A DNA stretch of 64,000 bases, from NCBI RefSeq assembly GCF_015234215.1, contig NZ_JADEKP010000002.1, forward strand, positions 124,001 to 188,000, in the 5' to 3' direction. Below are positions 9,135 to 17,432 of the stretch, in pieces. Origin of the DNA: Clostridium chrysemydis (lineage in GTDB: Bacteria; Bacillota; Clostridia; Clostridiales; Clostridiaceae). The first letter of the stretch is position 1. Every line of letters starts with the position of its first letter. The position numbers were made by a program, and so were the translations under genes. The notes beneath the pieces are model-generated. The model made no database searches and had not been told where the DNA came from. It saw only the letters and a list, made by a program, of their open reading frames with translations.

Positions 9135-9542
9135 TTGATTCAAGTGTTTTGTGATGAGAGAGGTTCGGGAAAAACTAAAAGACTAATTGAACTTGCAAAT
9201 AACGGGGTGATGAATTCAAAGGGGGAAGCTGTTTATATTGACTACAGCAAAAAGAATAGATCAAATATAGATACTAAAATAAGGTTTGTGTCGGCGTGTG
9301 ATTTTAAGGTATCTAATTGTGAAGATTTCTATGGGCTATTGTGTGGCATTGTCTCTCAAAATTACGATATTGATAAAATATATGTTGATGAATTATTAGA
9401 CATAGTTTCTTGTGACATAAGTGAAACACATAATCTTTTTGAGAGAATGAAATCTTTAAGTAGTAAATTTAATGTTAATATGTATGTAAATATCAACGCA
9501 GATTCAAAAACAGATGTTCCAAAATTTTTAAAATCATCATAA
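9135..9542 (+). CDS. Small P-loop protein of unknown function
   Basis: The product has 135 residues and opens with a Walker A-like loop at the very N-terminus (FCDERGSGKTKRLIELAN). This is followed by a short strand VYIDYSKK and, near residue 80, IDKIYVDELLDIV, which could act as a Walker B. It is too short for a normal NTPase core, ending soon after the putative Walker B in a lysine/serine tail. It starts with TTG 10 bases after GGAG. No neighbour suggests a role, and its family was not recognised. It reads as a compact ATP-binding protein rather than a fragment, because no homologous continuation follows the stop. Confidence 0.7.
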   Translation: MIQVFCDERGSGKTKRLIELANNGVMNSKGEAVYIDYSKKNRSNIDTKIRFVSACDFKVSNCEDFYGLLCGIVSQNYDIDKIYVDELLDIVSCDISETHNLFERMKSLSSKFNVNMYVNINADSKTDVPKFLKSS

Positions 9543-9579
9543 AATAAAACTATATAGATTTAATTTAATATAAAAATAT

Positions 9580-9642
9580 AAGAAATAGAAGAAAGATAGA
9601 AAGAAAAAAAAAAGAGTAGAAAGAAAAAAGGGTAGAAGAAAA
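9580..9642. other. Extreme purine tract
   Basis: About 60 bases of nearly pure A and G on the plus strand with GAAAGAA and TAGAAGAAA repetition, between the P-loop gene and the convergent regulator gene. No function is evident. Confidence 0.4.
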
Positions 9643-9678
9643 AATAGTAGGATACTAAAAATATAGTATCCTACTATT
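9643..9678. terminator. Bidirectional terminator
   Basis: Perfect 15-bp stem AATAGTAGGATACTA / TAGTATCCTACTATT with A-rich and T-rich flanks. It serves the convergent genes at 9135 and 9683. Confidence 0.85.
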
Positions 9679-9682
9679 TTAT

Positions 9683-10300
9683 TTAAGTAATATATTCTTT
9701 TACTTTATCTACTACATCATTATTGCAAACATAAACTAAAATATCATTTTGGATAATTTGAAAATTAGGTCCAGGAGATAAGAAAAGTTCTTCTTTTCTT
9801 TTAACTCCAACAATAGTAGCACCTGTTTTATGCCAGAAGTTAAGTTCACCTAGGGTTTTACCAATCATTAAACTGTTAGGTTCTACTAAACTTTCATATG
9901 GTATAATTAAGCCTACATTTCTAAGGCTAGTTGCAAAATCTATTAAGTTAGAAATTTTGTTTTCTAATTCTTCTTCTATTGATTTTTTTTCTTCTAATAT
10001 ATCGTAAATATCCTTTTTTATCATTGCAAATTCATTTTTTCTCTTAAAAGCTTTTAAAAATTCATTCGCATTTTCTTTACTTTGAATTCTAATTCCTGAC
10101 TTTTCAAAAACATCTACTACGTTCATATCTTTAAGTAGTGCTAGAGAACGTCTTATAGTTTCTGGAGAAACATTATATATACTAACAAGTGTTGAGCGGC
10201 CAGATATTTTTTCGCCTTCTATAAAATCTCCATTCACTATCCTAGAAGCTATATCCATAGCAATTTTTAGATAGGTTGGAGTTTGGATTTTTTTTGCCAT
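9683..10300 (-). CDS. GntR-type regulator with RCK_C domain (BusR-like)
   Basis: This is a 205-residue transcription factor. An N-terminal GntR winged helix (PTYLKIAMDIASRIVNGDFIEGEKI ... VSPETIRRSLALLKDMNVV) is joined by a coiled coil (IYDILEEKKSIEEELENKIS) to a C-terminal TrkA_C/RCK_C domain (NSLMIGKTLGELNFWHKTGATIVGVKR). This architecture matches BusR of lactic acid bacteria, which binds cyclic di-AMP through RCK_C and represses osmolyte or potassium uptake. Function by analogy only; no transporter gene is adjacent. The start at 10300 (MAKKIQTP) has GGAGTG at proper spacing; an ATG 8 codons upstream lies before that site. It is divergent from the gene at 10468. Confidence 0.85.
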   Translation of the reverse strand: MAKKIQTPTYLKIAMDIASRIVNGDFIEGEKISGRSTLVSIYNVSPETIRRSLALLKDMNVVDVFEKSGIRIQSKENANEFLKAFKRKNEFAMIKKDIYDILEEKKSIEEELENKISNLIDFATSLRNVGLIIPYESLVEPNSLMIGKTLGELNFWHKTGATIVGVKRKEELFLSPGPNFQIIQNDILVYVCNNDVVDKVKEYIT

Positions 10301-10467
10301 TTTAAAATCACTCCTATCAATCATTTATTTTAACATAAATCATTTTTTTTATATATAATTTTAAGTAAGTGTTTTAAGGATATACATAATACTCTTAAAT
10401 GGCTATAAAAAAAAGTTTAATAAATACGATAATTAAAGAACAAGAAGACGATTTTGGAGGAATAATT

Positions 10468-12519
10468 ATGCCAAGCATTTGGGGTGTTAATAACGGATAT
10501 AACGTAGAGAATAAGAAAATTTCAAGTAAGATAACTTTTAAACTTGGAGAAAAATTCAAAGGTAAGATAACAGCAAAAGGTGAAGGGAATGAAGTTACCA
10601 TTAAAACTTCGGACGGTTGGCAATTTAAAGCTGAAATAGATGGTAATGTAGATTTAGAAAACGGGAAAAATCTAAAATTTGAAGTAAGTGATTTTAAAGA
10701 TGGAAAAGTTAAGCTTAAAGTAGTAAGTGAAGAAGCTAAATCTTCAGGTGATACGATAAAAGATAATCTAGAGGAGATAATAAAAAAAGAAGGATTATCA
10801 AAAGATGATGAAAAGCTTTTAAGAGAAATGATAAAAAGGGATATTCCACTTACTAAAGAGAATATAAAAAAGTTTAAATCAATTATTCAGTTTAGTGAAA
10901 AGCTAAATATTAACCCTAAAGAAGGAGAAGATTTTATTTTAAAGTATCTTCAAAGTAAGGGTATTGATTTAAAGAGTCCTGAAGGTCAAAAGATAAATGA
11001 AATGCTTAAAAACTTTTTTGGTTCTTTTAAAACTATGTCAAAGGAAGACATAATGATATTTCTAGAAAATAATATAGATTTAACTAAAGAAAATATAGAT
11101 AGTTTTAATAAATTATTTAAAGAAGAAAGTGGAGTTAGCAATTTATTTAAAGAACTAGGCAAAAAACTTATAGAAAATTCTGATATATTAAAAAATATTT
11201 CCTTAAAAGAAGAGGGTGAACCAGGGAAAGAGAATATAAAAGGTGATGTTAACCCTAAAAATATTCAAACCCTTAATGAGAATGAAACTAATATAAAAGA
11301 AAATATGAATTCTTCAAAAAATGCTGAAAATATTAATAGTGCTTTATCTAAGGCATACGAAGGTTCTAGCAAGGTTAGCGTTTTAGAGATATTAAAAAAT
11401 ATTGTTTCAGAAAGTGGAAGCAAGGATTTAACTAATATAACTAAAGATATACTAAGTAACGAAATAAAATCTAATAATGGTATAGGTAACGCGGAGTTAA
11501 ATAAAATACAAAATATATTATCTAGTATTAATGATGATGAATTTATAGAAGTATTAAAAAATAACCTAGGTGAAGATAAATCAGTTTATGACTTTACTAA
11601 AAGTGATTTAGAAAAATCTTTAAGCAACATCTTCAAAAGTGATATAAAGCTTACGGAACCTGGTTTTAGTGCTATTAAATCTGTGATAAATGAAAAGGTT
11701 GACTTAAGCAGTTTAATTACTGAAGAAAATAAGAATATATTATTAGATGATGGAAATAATACAGAAGCAGTAGGTAAAGAAATAAAAGACTTAAATAACT
11801 CAAATATTTTAGAAAAAGATACTAATTCCTTATTAAATTCTAATTCTAAAGGGGAGTCTACTATTTCAAAAGATATAAATTTAAAGAATTTAGAAAATGA
11901 AATTAAATCATTAGAGGATTTAATTTCACCAAAAGCGAAAGAAGAAATAAAAGAAGCACTTTTAAAAGGGATGCAGAGCAAGGATATAGTAAGGCTTGAA
12001 GCTGAGGCTAAAATTGATGTTATGAAAGATATAATAAATAAAACATTAAAAGGCTTAGATACAAGTGCAAGTGAAAAAGTTATGCAATTAATAAAAGAAA
12101 ACATAAACGATTTTAAGGTATTTAATTCAATAAGTAACGAATACTATTATTTAGACCTTCCGATTCAAAGGGAGGAAAGGGAGTATCCGTGTAAGCTTAT
12201 AATTAAAGACGATAGAAAAGATGGTAAAAAGATAGACAAAACAAACGTTAAGCTTGTAGTTAGTGTTAAAACTATAAACTTAGGTATGATAGATAGTTAT
12301 CTTACAGTAAATAATAAAAATCTTAAAGTAGATTTAAAGTGTGAAAATAATTATGTAACTCTTTTAAAAACTGGTAGAGAAGCTTTAATAGAAGGGCTTA
12401 AAACTCTAGGATTTAATCCAAGTATAGACGTAAGTATGAGAGGAAAAGAAGTATCTTTAAGTGATTGTAGGGAATTTTTCGCAGATGATAATAACAGAGC
12501 ACTTGATATAATGGTATAA
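10468..12519 (+). CDS. Large FliK/YlqG-like protein of unknown function
   Basis: A 683-residue, highly charged, low-complexity protein rich in Lys, Glu, Asn and Ser. The N-terminal about 90 residues look like a beta domain (KLGEKFKGKITAKGEGNEVTIKTSDGW). The long middle is predicted helical or disordered. The C-terminal about 120 residues (YYYLDLPIQ ... LGMIDSYLTVNNKNLKVDL) resemble the C-domain of flagellar hook-length control proteins. The next gene encodes an FlhB C-terminal-domain protein, a pairing like ylqG-ylqH of Bacillus subtilis. GGAGG lies 8 bases before the ATG at 10468; an ATG at 10399 has no ribosome binding site. No membrane helix or signal peptide is seen. The role is inferred from context only. 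Confidence 0.7.
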   Translation: MPSIWGVNNGYNVENKKISSKITFKLGEKFKGKITAKGEGNEVTIKTSDGWQFKAEIDGNVDLENGKNLKFEVSDFKDGKVKLKVVSEEAKSSGDTIKDNLEEIIKKEGLSKDDEKLLREMIKRDIPLTKENIKKFKSIIQFSEKLNINPKEGEDFILKYLQSKGIDLKSPEGQKINEMLKNFFGSFKTMSKEDIMIFLENNIDLTKENIDSFNKLFKEESGVSNLFKELGKKLIENSDILKNISLKEEGEPGKENIKGDVNPKNIQTLNENETNIKENMNSSKNAENINSALSKAYEGSSKVSVLEILKNIVSESGSKDLTNITKDILSNEIKSNNGIGNAELNKIQNILSSINDDEFIEVLKNNLGEDKSVYDFTKSDLEKSLSNIFKSDIKLTEPGFSAIKSVINEKVDLSSLITEENKNILLDDGNNTEAVGKEIKDLNNSNILEKDTNSLLNSNSKGESTISKDINLKNLENEIKSLEDLISPKAKEEIKEALLKGMQSKDIVRLEAEAKIDVMKDIINKTLKGLDTSASEKVMQLIKENINDFKVFNSISNEYYYLDLPIQREEREYPCKLIIKDDRKDGKKIDKTNVKLVVSVKTINLGMIDSYLTVNNKNLKVDLKCENNYVTLLKTGREALIEGLKTLGFNPSIDVSMRGKEVSLSDCREFFADDNNRALDIMV

Positions 12520-12576
12520 AACTATATATAATTAAAGAAGTATTTAAGGCGAAAAATGATTTGGAGGTGTGTAAAA

Positions 12577-12840
12577 GTGTCACAAAGAAGAAAAGCAGCA
12601 GCACTAAAATATGAAATGAATATAGAAGCGCCAGTAGTAACAGCAGCTGGGATGGGACATATTGCAGATAAGATACTAGAAAATGCAAAAGATAATGATG
12701 TTCCTGTAGTTTATAATAAAGAACTAACAGACCTTTTATGCAACGTAGATGTAGGAGATAACATCCCTCCAGAACTATACGAAGCAGTTGCTCACGTAAT
12801 TGCCTATGTTACAGATTTAGATAAAAGAATGGAAAGGTGA
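12577..12840 (+). CDS. FlhB C-terminal-domain-like protein (FhlB/YlqH type)
   Basis: At 87 residues it corresponds to the cytoplasmic C-domain of the flagellar export switch protein FlhB, without the membrane part. It contains ALKYEMNIEAPVVTAAGMGH, VPVVYNKELTDLL and NIPPELYEAVAHVIAYV, all recognisable from FlhB. The autocleavage motif NPTH is absent; the protein begins just after that point. The GTG start at 12577 lies 10 bases after GGAGG. Stand-alone homologues exist in bacilli (YlqH) and many clostridia. Its overlap by a few bases with the phosphoesterase gene suggests an operon. Confidence 0.88.
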   Translation: MSQRRKAAALKYEMNIEAPVVTAAGMGHIADKILENAKDNDVPVVYNKELTDLLCNVDVGDNIPPELYEAVAHVIAYVTDLDKRMER

Positions 12841-12845
12841 TAAGA

Positions 12846-13535
12846 ATGGCATTATATGCTATAGCAGACCTACATTTATCTCTTAATACAGATAAGCCTA
12901 TGGACATATTTGGTGAAAACTGGGCAAATCATGATGAAAAGATAAAAGAGAATTGGTTAGAAAATATTACAGAAGAAGATACTGTTTTAATAGCTGGTGA
13001 TATTTCTTGGGCGATGAGGCCCACTGAAAGTGAAGAAGATTTAAAGTGGCTAGATAGTCTTCCAGGTAAAAAAATAATCTCTAAAGGTAATCATGATTAT
13101 TGGTGGAGCAGTATAACTAAACTTAATAAAATGTTTGAAAAAACTAAATTTCTGCAAAATAATTTTTATTCATACGAAGATTATGCTATTTGCGGAACTC
13201 GTGGATGGCCTTGTAATTTAGGAGATAGACACACAGAACACGACAAAAAGATATTTGATCGTGAATGTATAAGACTTAAACTTTCTTTAGACGAAGCTAA
13301 AAAAGCTGGATATGAAAAGCTTATAGTAATGCTTCATTATCCACCAACAAACGAAAGATTTGATGATTCTGAATTTACAAGAATCGTAGAAGAATACAAA
13401 GTAGAAAAAGTTATTTATGGGCATCTACACGGCCCAGCTTTAAATAGAGTGCTAAACGGACGTAGAAACGATGTAGAATACGTTATGACTTCTTCGGATT
13501 ATTTAAACTTTATGCCAAAAAAGATTTTAGATTAA
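12846..13535 (+). CDS. Calcineurin-like metallophosphoesterase
   Basis: A 229-residue cytoplasmic metallophosphoesterase. All family blocks are present: ADLHLS (D-x-H) at the N-terminus, LIAGDISWAM (GD), SKGNHDYWW (GNHD), MLHYPP and YGHLHGPAL (GHxH). These coordinate a dinuclear metal centre. The substrate is not predictable; relatives are annotated simply as phosphohydrolases. The start at ATG 12846 is 5 bases after the FlhB-like stop. A shared strong terminator follows. Confidence 0.93.
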   Translation: MALYAIADLHLSLNTDKPMDIFGENWANHDEKIKENWLENITEEDTVLIAGDISWAMRPTESEEDLKWLDSLPGKKIISKGNHDYWWSSITKLNKMFEKTKFLQNNFYSYEDYAICGTRGWPCNLGDRHTEHDKKIFDRECIRLKLSLDEAKKAGYEKLIVMLHYPPTNERFDDSEFTRIVEEYKVEKVIYGHLHGPALNRVLNGRRNDVEYVMTSSDYLNFMPKKILD

Positions 13536-13541
13536 AATAAA

Positions 13542-13570
13542 AAAACTCAAGGAATTCCTTGAGTTTTTAT
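13542..13570. terminator. Bidirectional terminator
   Basis: A perfect 26-bp palindrome spanning 13542-13567 (arm AAAACTCAAGGAA) flanked by A and T runs. It lies between the convergent phosphoesterase and chemoreceptor-like genes. Confidence 0.9.
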
Positions 13571-13572
13571 TT

Positions 13573-14538
13573 TTATAAAGATCTTTCAATTGAACTAATA
13601 CTATGATTTAATGAGTTAATTGATGATACCTGTAAGTCCATAGTTGATGCTATTTCTTCAGTTAAAGCAGTATTTTCTTGAATTAGTGAATTTACTTTCT
13701 CAACAGAAGAAACAACTTCACGAGTAGAAACAGACGCTGAAACAACACTTTCGATACATTCATTTATATCTGTAGTTGAAGCATCTATTGATGATTTTAT
13801 GTTTGTAAAACTATCTTTAGTTACTGTAATAGTCTTATGTTGAATTTCAACTGCGCTGTTACCATTTTTCATTGCAGAAGAAGCATTTAATATATCATGC
13901 TTAATTTCTTCTAAGATAGAAGTTATGCTTTGAACAGCTTGTTTTGAGTTTTCAGCAAGTTTTCTAACTTCACCAGCAACTACAGAAAAGCCTTTACCAG
14001 CTTCACCAGCTCTTGCAGCCTCGATTGCAGCATTAAGTGATAAAAGGTTAGTTTGACTAGCTATTTGGCTTATAGAGTCAGTAATTGAGTTTACAGATTC
14101 TAATTTGTCAACTAAAGCATCTACAGTATTACTTGAAACAGAAAATGCCTTTTCTAAGTCATTTAAAGATGTATCAAGTTCATCTATAGTTTTTAAACCT
14201 GTATTTGCAAGTTTATCTGTATCTAATACTTTAGTATGAACTTCGTTTATGCTTATAGCGATACTCTCAATTGAGCTATTAAAATCTTTTAAAAGATTAG
14301 AAGCAGAATTGATTTCGTGTCCTTGTGATACAGTAGCATTACTTAATGTTGATAATGAAGAATTTATATCTCTTGCATTATTTGAAATTTCATTACTTGC
14401 AGCACTAATACTTTGAATATCAGAAATTATCTTGTTTGATATTCCAGAATTTTTGTTTGTGTCCTTAGTTTCTCTTGTAGCCTCTACGGGATTTGTAGTT
14501 TGTGTTTCTGCTACAGAGGTTTTTTTAAATAATCCCAT
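13573..14538 (-). CDS. Soluble methyl-accepting chemotaxis-type signalling protein
   Basis: A 321-residue protein made almost only of the MCP signalling coiled coil. The hairpin tip ([41 protein letters not shown]) lies around residues 160-205. There is no transmembrane helix and no ligand-binding domain; the N-terminal 35 residues are a Thr/Asn-rich linker. It should sit in the cytoplasm and contact CheA/CheW if those exist. Symmetric helices of similar length flank the tip. No che genes are in the window. GGAGG lies 6-9 bases upstream of the ATG. Confidence 0.92.
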   Translation of the reverse strand: MGLFKKTSVAETQTTNPVEATRETKDTNKNSGISNKIISDIQSISAASNEISNNARDINSSLSTLSNATVSQGHEINSASNLLKDFNSSIESIAISINEVHTKVLDTDKLANTGLKTIDELDTSLNDLEKAFSVSSNTVDALVDKLESVNSITDSISQIASQTNLLSLNAAIEAARAGEAGKGFSVVAGEVRKLAENSKQAVQSITSILEEIKHDILNASSAMKNGNSAVEIQHKTITVTKDSFTNIKSSIDASTTDINECIESVVSASVSTREVVSSVEKVNSLIQENTALTEEIASTMDLQVSSINSLNHSISSIERSL

Positions 14539-14580
14539 AAATAATCCTCCTTTTATAAATCGAAATTTTTTGATTGTAAT

Positions 14581-15252
14581 TTATGATTTAATTAAATCTT
14601 TACCATTTCTAGCAAGTTCTTTAACTCTATGTGAAGCACCAACAGTCATTATAACTTTTGAATACCATATAAGAGCATTTTCATTATCACCTGTTCTTCT
14701 AAATAATTCTCCAATTAAATAATTAAAAGAATCTCTATCCATTCCAAAGATAGGAAAGTCTTCAACGGAATAAGCTTTCAAAAACCCATTTAAAGCCTTC
14801 TTTAAGAATGATAATTCGCTTTTAGTGTCGTTTTTTATACGATACATCCAGGCTATTTTAAGTGAAATCATAGATGGGGAACTCACATTTTTATTTAAAG
14901 CTAGTGCAGTTACAAGAGAAAGCTTGTACCTTTCTATAGCTAAATCAACATCTAAAAAATAAGGATAAGTTTTTTGTTTCCATCTATCAGTTATTTTATT
15001 TAATATAACTGTCTTTTCAGAGCTTCTTAAATTATTAAATTCACTTTTCATAGCTGCATAACCACACCTTGGGCATATCCATACATCATAAAAATAAGGG
15101 TTTATAGCTTTATATCGTATAAAAAAATCACTATCTTTAGAGGTAATTCGTGGGGAATTCGTTTTCACAGCAGTTTCTGTGAAATTATTTTGGCAAACTG
15201 GACAAGTAATGTTTTTTGTAAACGTGTCATTGATGTAATTTGGTTCTGTCAT
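14581..15252 (-). CDS. DUF2225 protein
   Basis: The product has 223 residues. An N-terminal zinc-binding part has two CxxC motifs (ITCPVCQNNF and WICPRCGYAA), followed by a helical, TPR-like region (SFLKKALNGFLKAYS ... DNENALIWYSKVI). This matches the DUF2225 family, which has no firm function. The start is set at ATG 15252 (MTEPNYIND), 8 bases after GAGGTG; an upstream in-frame start has no such signal. It is divergent from the (p)ppGpp synthetase gene. Confidence 0.88.
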   Translation of the reverse strand: MTEPNYINDTFTKNITCPVCQNNFTETAVKTNSPRITSKDSDFFIRYKAINPYFYDVWICPRCGYAAMKSEFNNLRSSEKTVILNKITDRWKQKTYPYFLDVDLAIERYKLSLVTALALNKNVSSPSMISLKIAWMYRIKNDTKSELSFLKKALNGFLKAYSVEDFPIFGMDRDSFNYLIGELFRRTGDNENALIWYSKVIMTVGASHRVKELARNGKDLIKS

Positions 15253-15330
15253 TTTTAGAGCACCTCGAGATAAAAATTTGTTCATAATAATAATACAACA
15301 TTTGTAATAAAAATAGAATAGAAAACATAG

Positions 15331-15359
15331 TTACAGGAAAGACTTGTTTTTGATATAAT
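15331..15359 (+). promoter_or_regulatory. Sigma-A promoter of the alarmone synthetase gene
   Basis: TTACAG (15331-15336), a 17-base spacer and perfect TATAAT (15354-15359), ending about 30 bases before the ATG. Confidence 0.7.
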
Positions 15360-15389
15360 AAAGTGTAGAATTGAAATAGGGTGGTTAAA

Positions 15390-16181
15390 ATGGCTATAAA
15401 TAACTGGAAAAGTTTCTTAGTTCCATACGAACAAGCGGTAGATGAACTAAAAGTTAAATTTAAAAGTATTAGAAAAGAATATAGAAAGAAAAATGAATAT
15501 TCTCCAGTAGAATTTATAACTGGAAGAGTTAAGGAAATTTCTAGCATATTAGAAAAAGCTAATAAGTTTGGCATTCCTGTAGATAGAGTAGGATACGAAA
15601 TGGAAGATATCGCAGGGCTTAGGGTAATGTGCCAATTTGTTGATGATATAGATAGGGTTGTTGAACTTATAAGAACTAGAAAAGATATGCAAGTCTTATA
15701 TGAAAAAGACTATGTTAGAAATGTTAAATCTAGTGGTTACAGAAGTTATCATATGATTATAAAATATCAAGTTAATATGGCTGAAGGGCCAGTCGATATC
15801 CTTGCAGAATTTCAAATAAGAACTTTAGCTATGAACTTCTGGGCAACTATAGAGCATTCTTTAAATTATAAATATAAAAAGAGAATCCCGGAAGAACTTC
15901 AGTGCAAGCTAAAGACAGCTGCAGATGCTGCATTTACTTTAGATGAAGAGATGCTTATGATTAAAGATGAAGTAAAAGATGCACAAAAATTATTCGAAGT
16001 TAAATCTGCAATAATCTCAGATATAATGAATAAGATCTTAACTTTAATTTCTTTAGGTAAAATACCAGAAGCTAGTAGATATGAAAAATCATTAAATAAA
16101 CTTATTGATGAAGGGGATGTATCAGAATTAAGTCATCTTTTAAATTCAATAAAAAAAGAAGTAGATAAGTATACAGATTAA
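15390..16181 (+). CDS. Small alarmone synthetase (GTP pyrophosphokinase)
   Basis: Transfers pyrophosphate from ATP to GDP/GTP to make (p)ppGpp. It has 263 residues and only the synthetase domain of the RelA/SpoT family: there is no HD hydrolase, TGS or ACT domain. Motifs include TGRVKEISSILEKANKFG, MEDIAGLRVMCQFVDDID, SSGYRSYHMIIKY and AEFQIRTLAMNFWATIEHSL. The C-terminal helices (AQKLFEVKSAIISDIMNKI) are as in RelQ/YjbM tetramers. The start at 15390 follows AGGGTGG at good spacing. A dedicated promoter and terminator indicate an independent unit. Confidence 0.95.
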   Translation: MAINNWKSFLVPYEQAVDELKVKFKSIRKEYRKKNEYSPVEFITGRVKEISSILEKANKFGIPVDRVGYEMEDIAGLRVMCQFVDDIDRVVELIRTRKDMQVLYEKDYVRNVKSSGYRSYHMIIKYQVNMAEGPVDILAEFQIRTLAMNFWATIEHSLNYKYKKRIPEELQCKLKTAADAAFTLDEEMLMIKDEVKDAQKLFEVKSAIISDIMNKILTLISLGKIPEASRYEKSLNKLIDEGDVSELSHLLNSIKKEVDKYTD

Positions 16182-16239
16182 GTTATATAAAATTTAAGAA
16201 TTTTAATATAAACTCGTAAAGAGAGTTATTGATTTATAA

Positions 16240-16278
16240 AAGTGGTTAAGCTTAAAAGAAGTTTAGTCACTTTTTTTT
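16240..16278 (+). terminator. Terminator of the alarmone synthetase gene
   Basis: 14-bp imperfect stem AAGTGGTTAAGCTT / AAGTTTAGTCACTT with a 5-nt loop, then T(8). Confidence 0.75.
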
Positions 16279-16502
16279 AGTTATGAAATTATAAAATTAT
16301 AGAGTGTGTTTAAAGCTAGTTTTTTTATTAAGAAAATATTAGATTGAAGCGGTAGCTGTAGCATCTTACTGTTTGGTAATAAATGGGTAGTAGGAGCTGA
16401 TCAATAACAAATAATAAATAATGAAAAAAACTACAACATTGTTACGATATATTATTGGTACAAGGGATTTTCACTATATTAGGTTAAATTTTTGATATTT
16501 TG

Positions 16503-16575
16503 GACAAGTATAAATCATTAAGACAAGCTACTTGAAAAAAGGTAAAAGTAGACAAGTAAAATTAAGAAGGACAAG
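16503..16575. repeat. GACAAG series in IS copy 1
   Basis: Four direct GACAAG motifs at 16503, 16522, 16551 and 16570. The 19-29-19 spacing is close to whole DNA turns, which would put the sites on one face of the helix. Confidence 0.6.
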
Positions 16576-16616
16576 CTCTTATAATACAAATATATTAGGA
16601 GCTATTTTAAGGGAAA

Positions 16617-17432
16617 TTAAATCACTTTTACACAAAAAATAGAACTTATTAAATTAGATAAAATAGTATGTTTTTCATAAGATCCTTCGTAAATATACAA
16701 GAACCAATTTAAATAAACCTGTAGATACTTTGTAGCAACGCTTCTAAATTTTCTAAGCCATCTTCTTAAATTCAATATAAAATCAGAGCAGTGACTAAGT
16801 AAAATTTCCCCTTCTTCTTTAGCAATTTCTAATTCTTTCTTTTTATGAAGAGCATAGTTTAACTTTTTCGATACAAGATAAGAAAACCTATCTTTTCCTG
16901 GCAAGAAATAAGTATTAAATACAGGATTAAATGAATCCATTAAAGCATCTATAGATTCTTTTGTAGGGCTCATAGAATCAAATGATATCTTAGCTAGGGA
17001 GTAATTGTTTTTATTAATAGTAGTAGCTACAAATATATTTTTTCTTCTAGAAATAGTGCAAACGGGGGGAGTCTTTTGACCCTTAAAGTTTTCTAAAAAC
17101 TTAGTATGTCTCATAGCTGTAACTATATGAGTTCTTCTAGAATCTGTATAAGTTCCGATATGCTTAAGGATTTTATGTCTCCATCTAAACGATGTTTCTA
17201 TGCAAATATTTAATCTATCTGCGCAATCTCTTATAGTAGCCCCAGATAACATAAGACGAGTATATCTATCCCAAAGGTCTACACTCTTTCTAGTGTTATG
17301 CCAAACAAGTCCTGTTCCTTCGTTAAAGGTTTTAAGACAATCTTTGCATTGATATCTCTGGATGCATCTATATTTACCGTATTTAATAAAGTGTTTTGAA
17401 TTGCAATGGGGACAAGCCGATGTATGTACCAT
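16617..17432 (-). CDS. IS1595-like transposase homologue lacking catalytic residues
   Basis: The product has 271 residues. The N-terminus has a four-cysteine zinc ribbon (ACPHCNSKHF and YQCKDCLKTF, Cys 7, 10, 29, 32) followed by a helix-turn-helix (SGATIRDCADRLNICIETSF), as in IS1595-group transposases. The C-terminus keeps the family block RRWLRKFRSVATKYLQVYLN. At the three places where the family normally has its DDE/N residues, this protein differs: the DET block reads RHT (108-110), the TDxxxxY block reads LPGKDRFSY (177-185), and the N..YH block reads S..FI (216-219). It is full length with no internal stop. The start at 17432 follows GAGGTGAG; the longer frame upstream has no ribosome binding site. 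It is about 93 percent identical to the protein at 38574. The alignment is from memory of the family. Confidence 0.75.
   Translation of the reverse strand: MVHTSACPHCNSKHFIKYGKYRCIQRYQCKDCLKTFNEGTGLVWHNTRKSVDLWDRYTRLMLSGATIRDCADRLNICIETSFRWRHKILKHIGTYTDSRRTHIVTAMRHTKFLENFKGQKTPPVCTISRRKNIFVATTINKNNYSLAKISFDSMSPTKESIDALMDSFNPVFNTYFLPGKDRFSYLVSKKLNYALHKKKELEIAKEEGEILLSHCSDFILNLRRWLRKFRSVATKYLQVYLNWFLYIYEGSYEKHTILSNLISSIFCVKVI

Noticed and set aside
11586-12104. Minus-strand frame of 172 codons inside the FliK-like gene
   Set aside because: Opposite an evidently coding, charged protein; the Ser/Phe/Leu-rich product is the typical antisense shadow.
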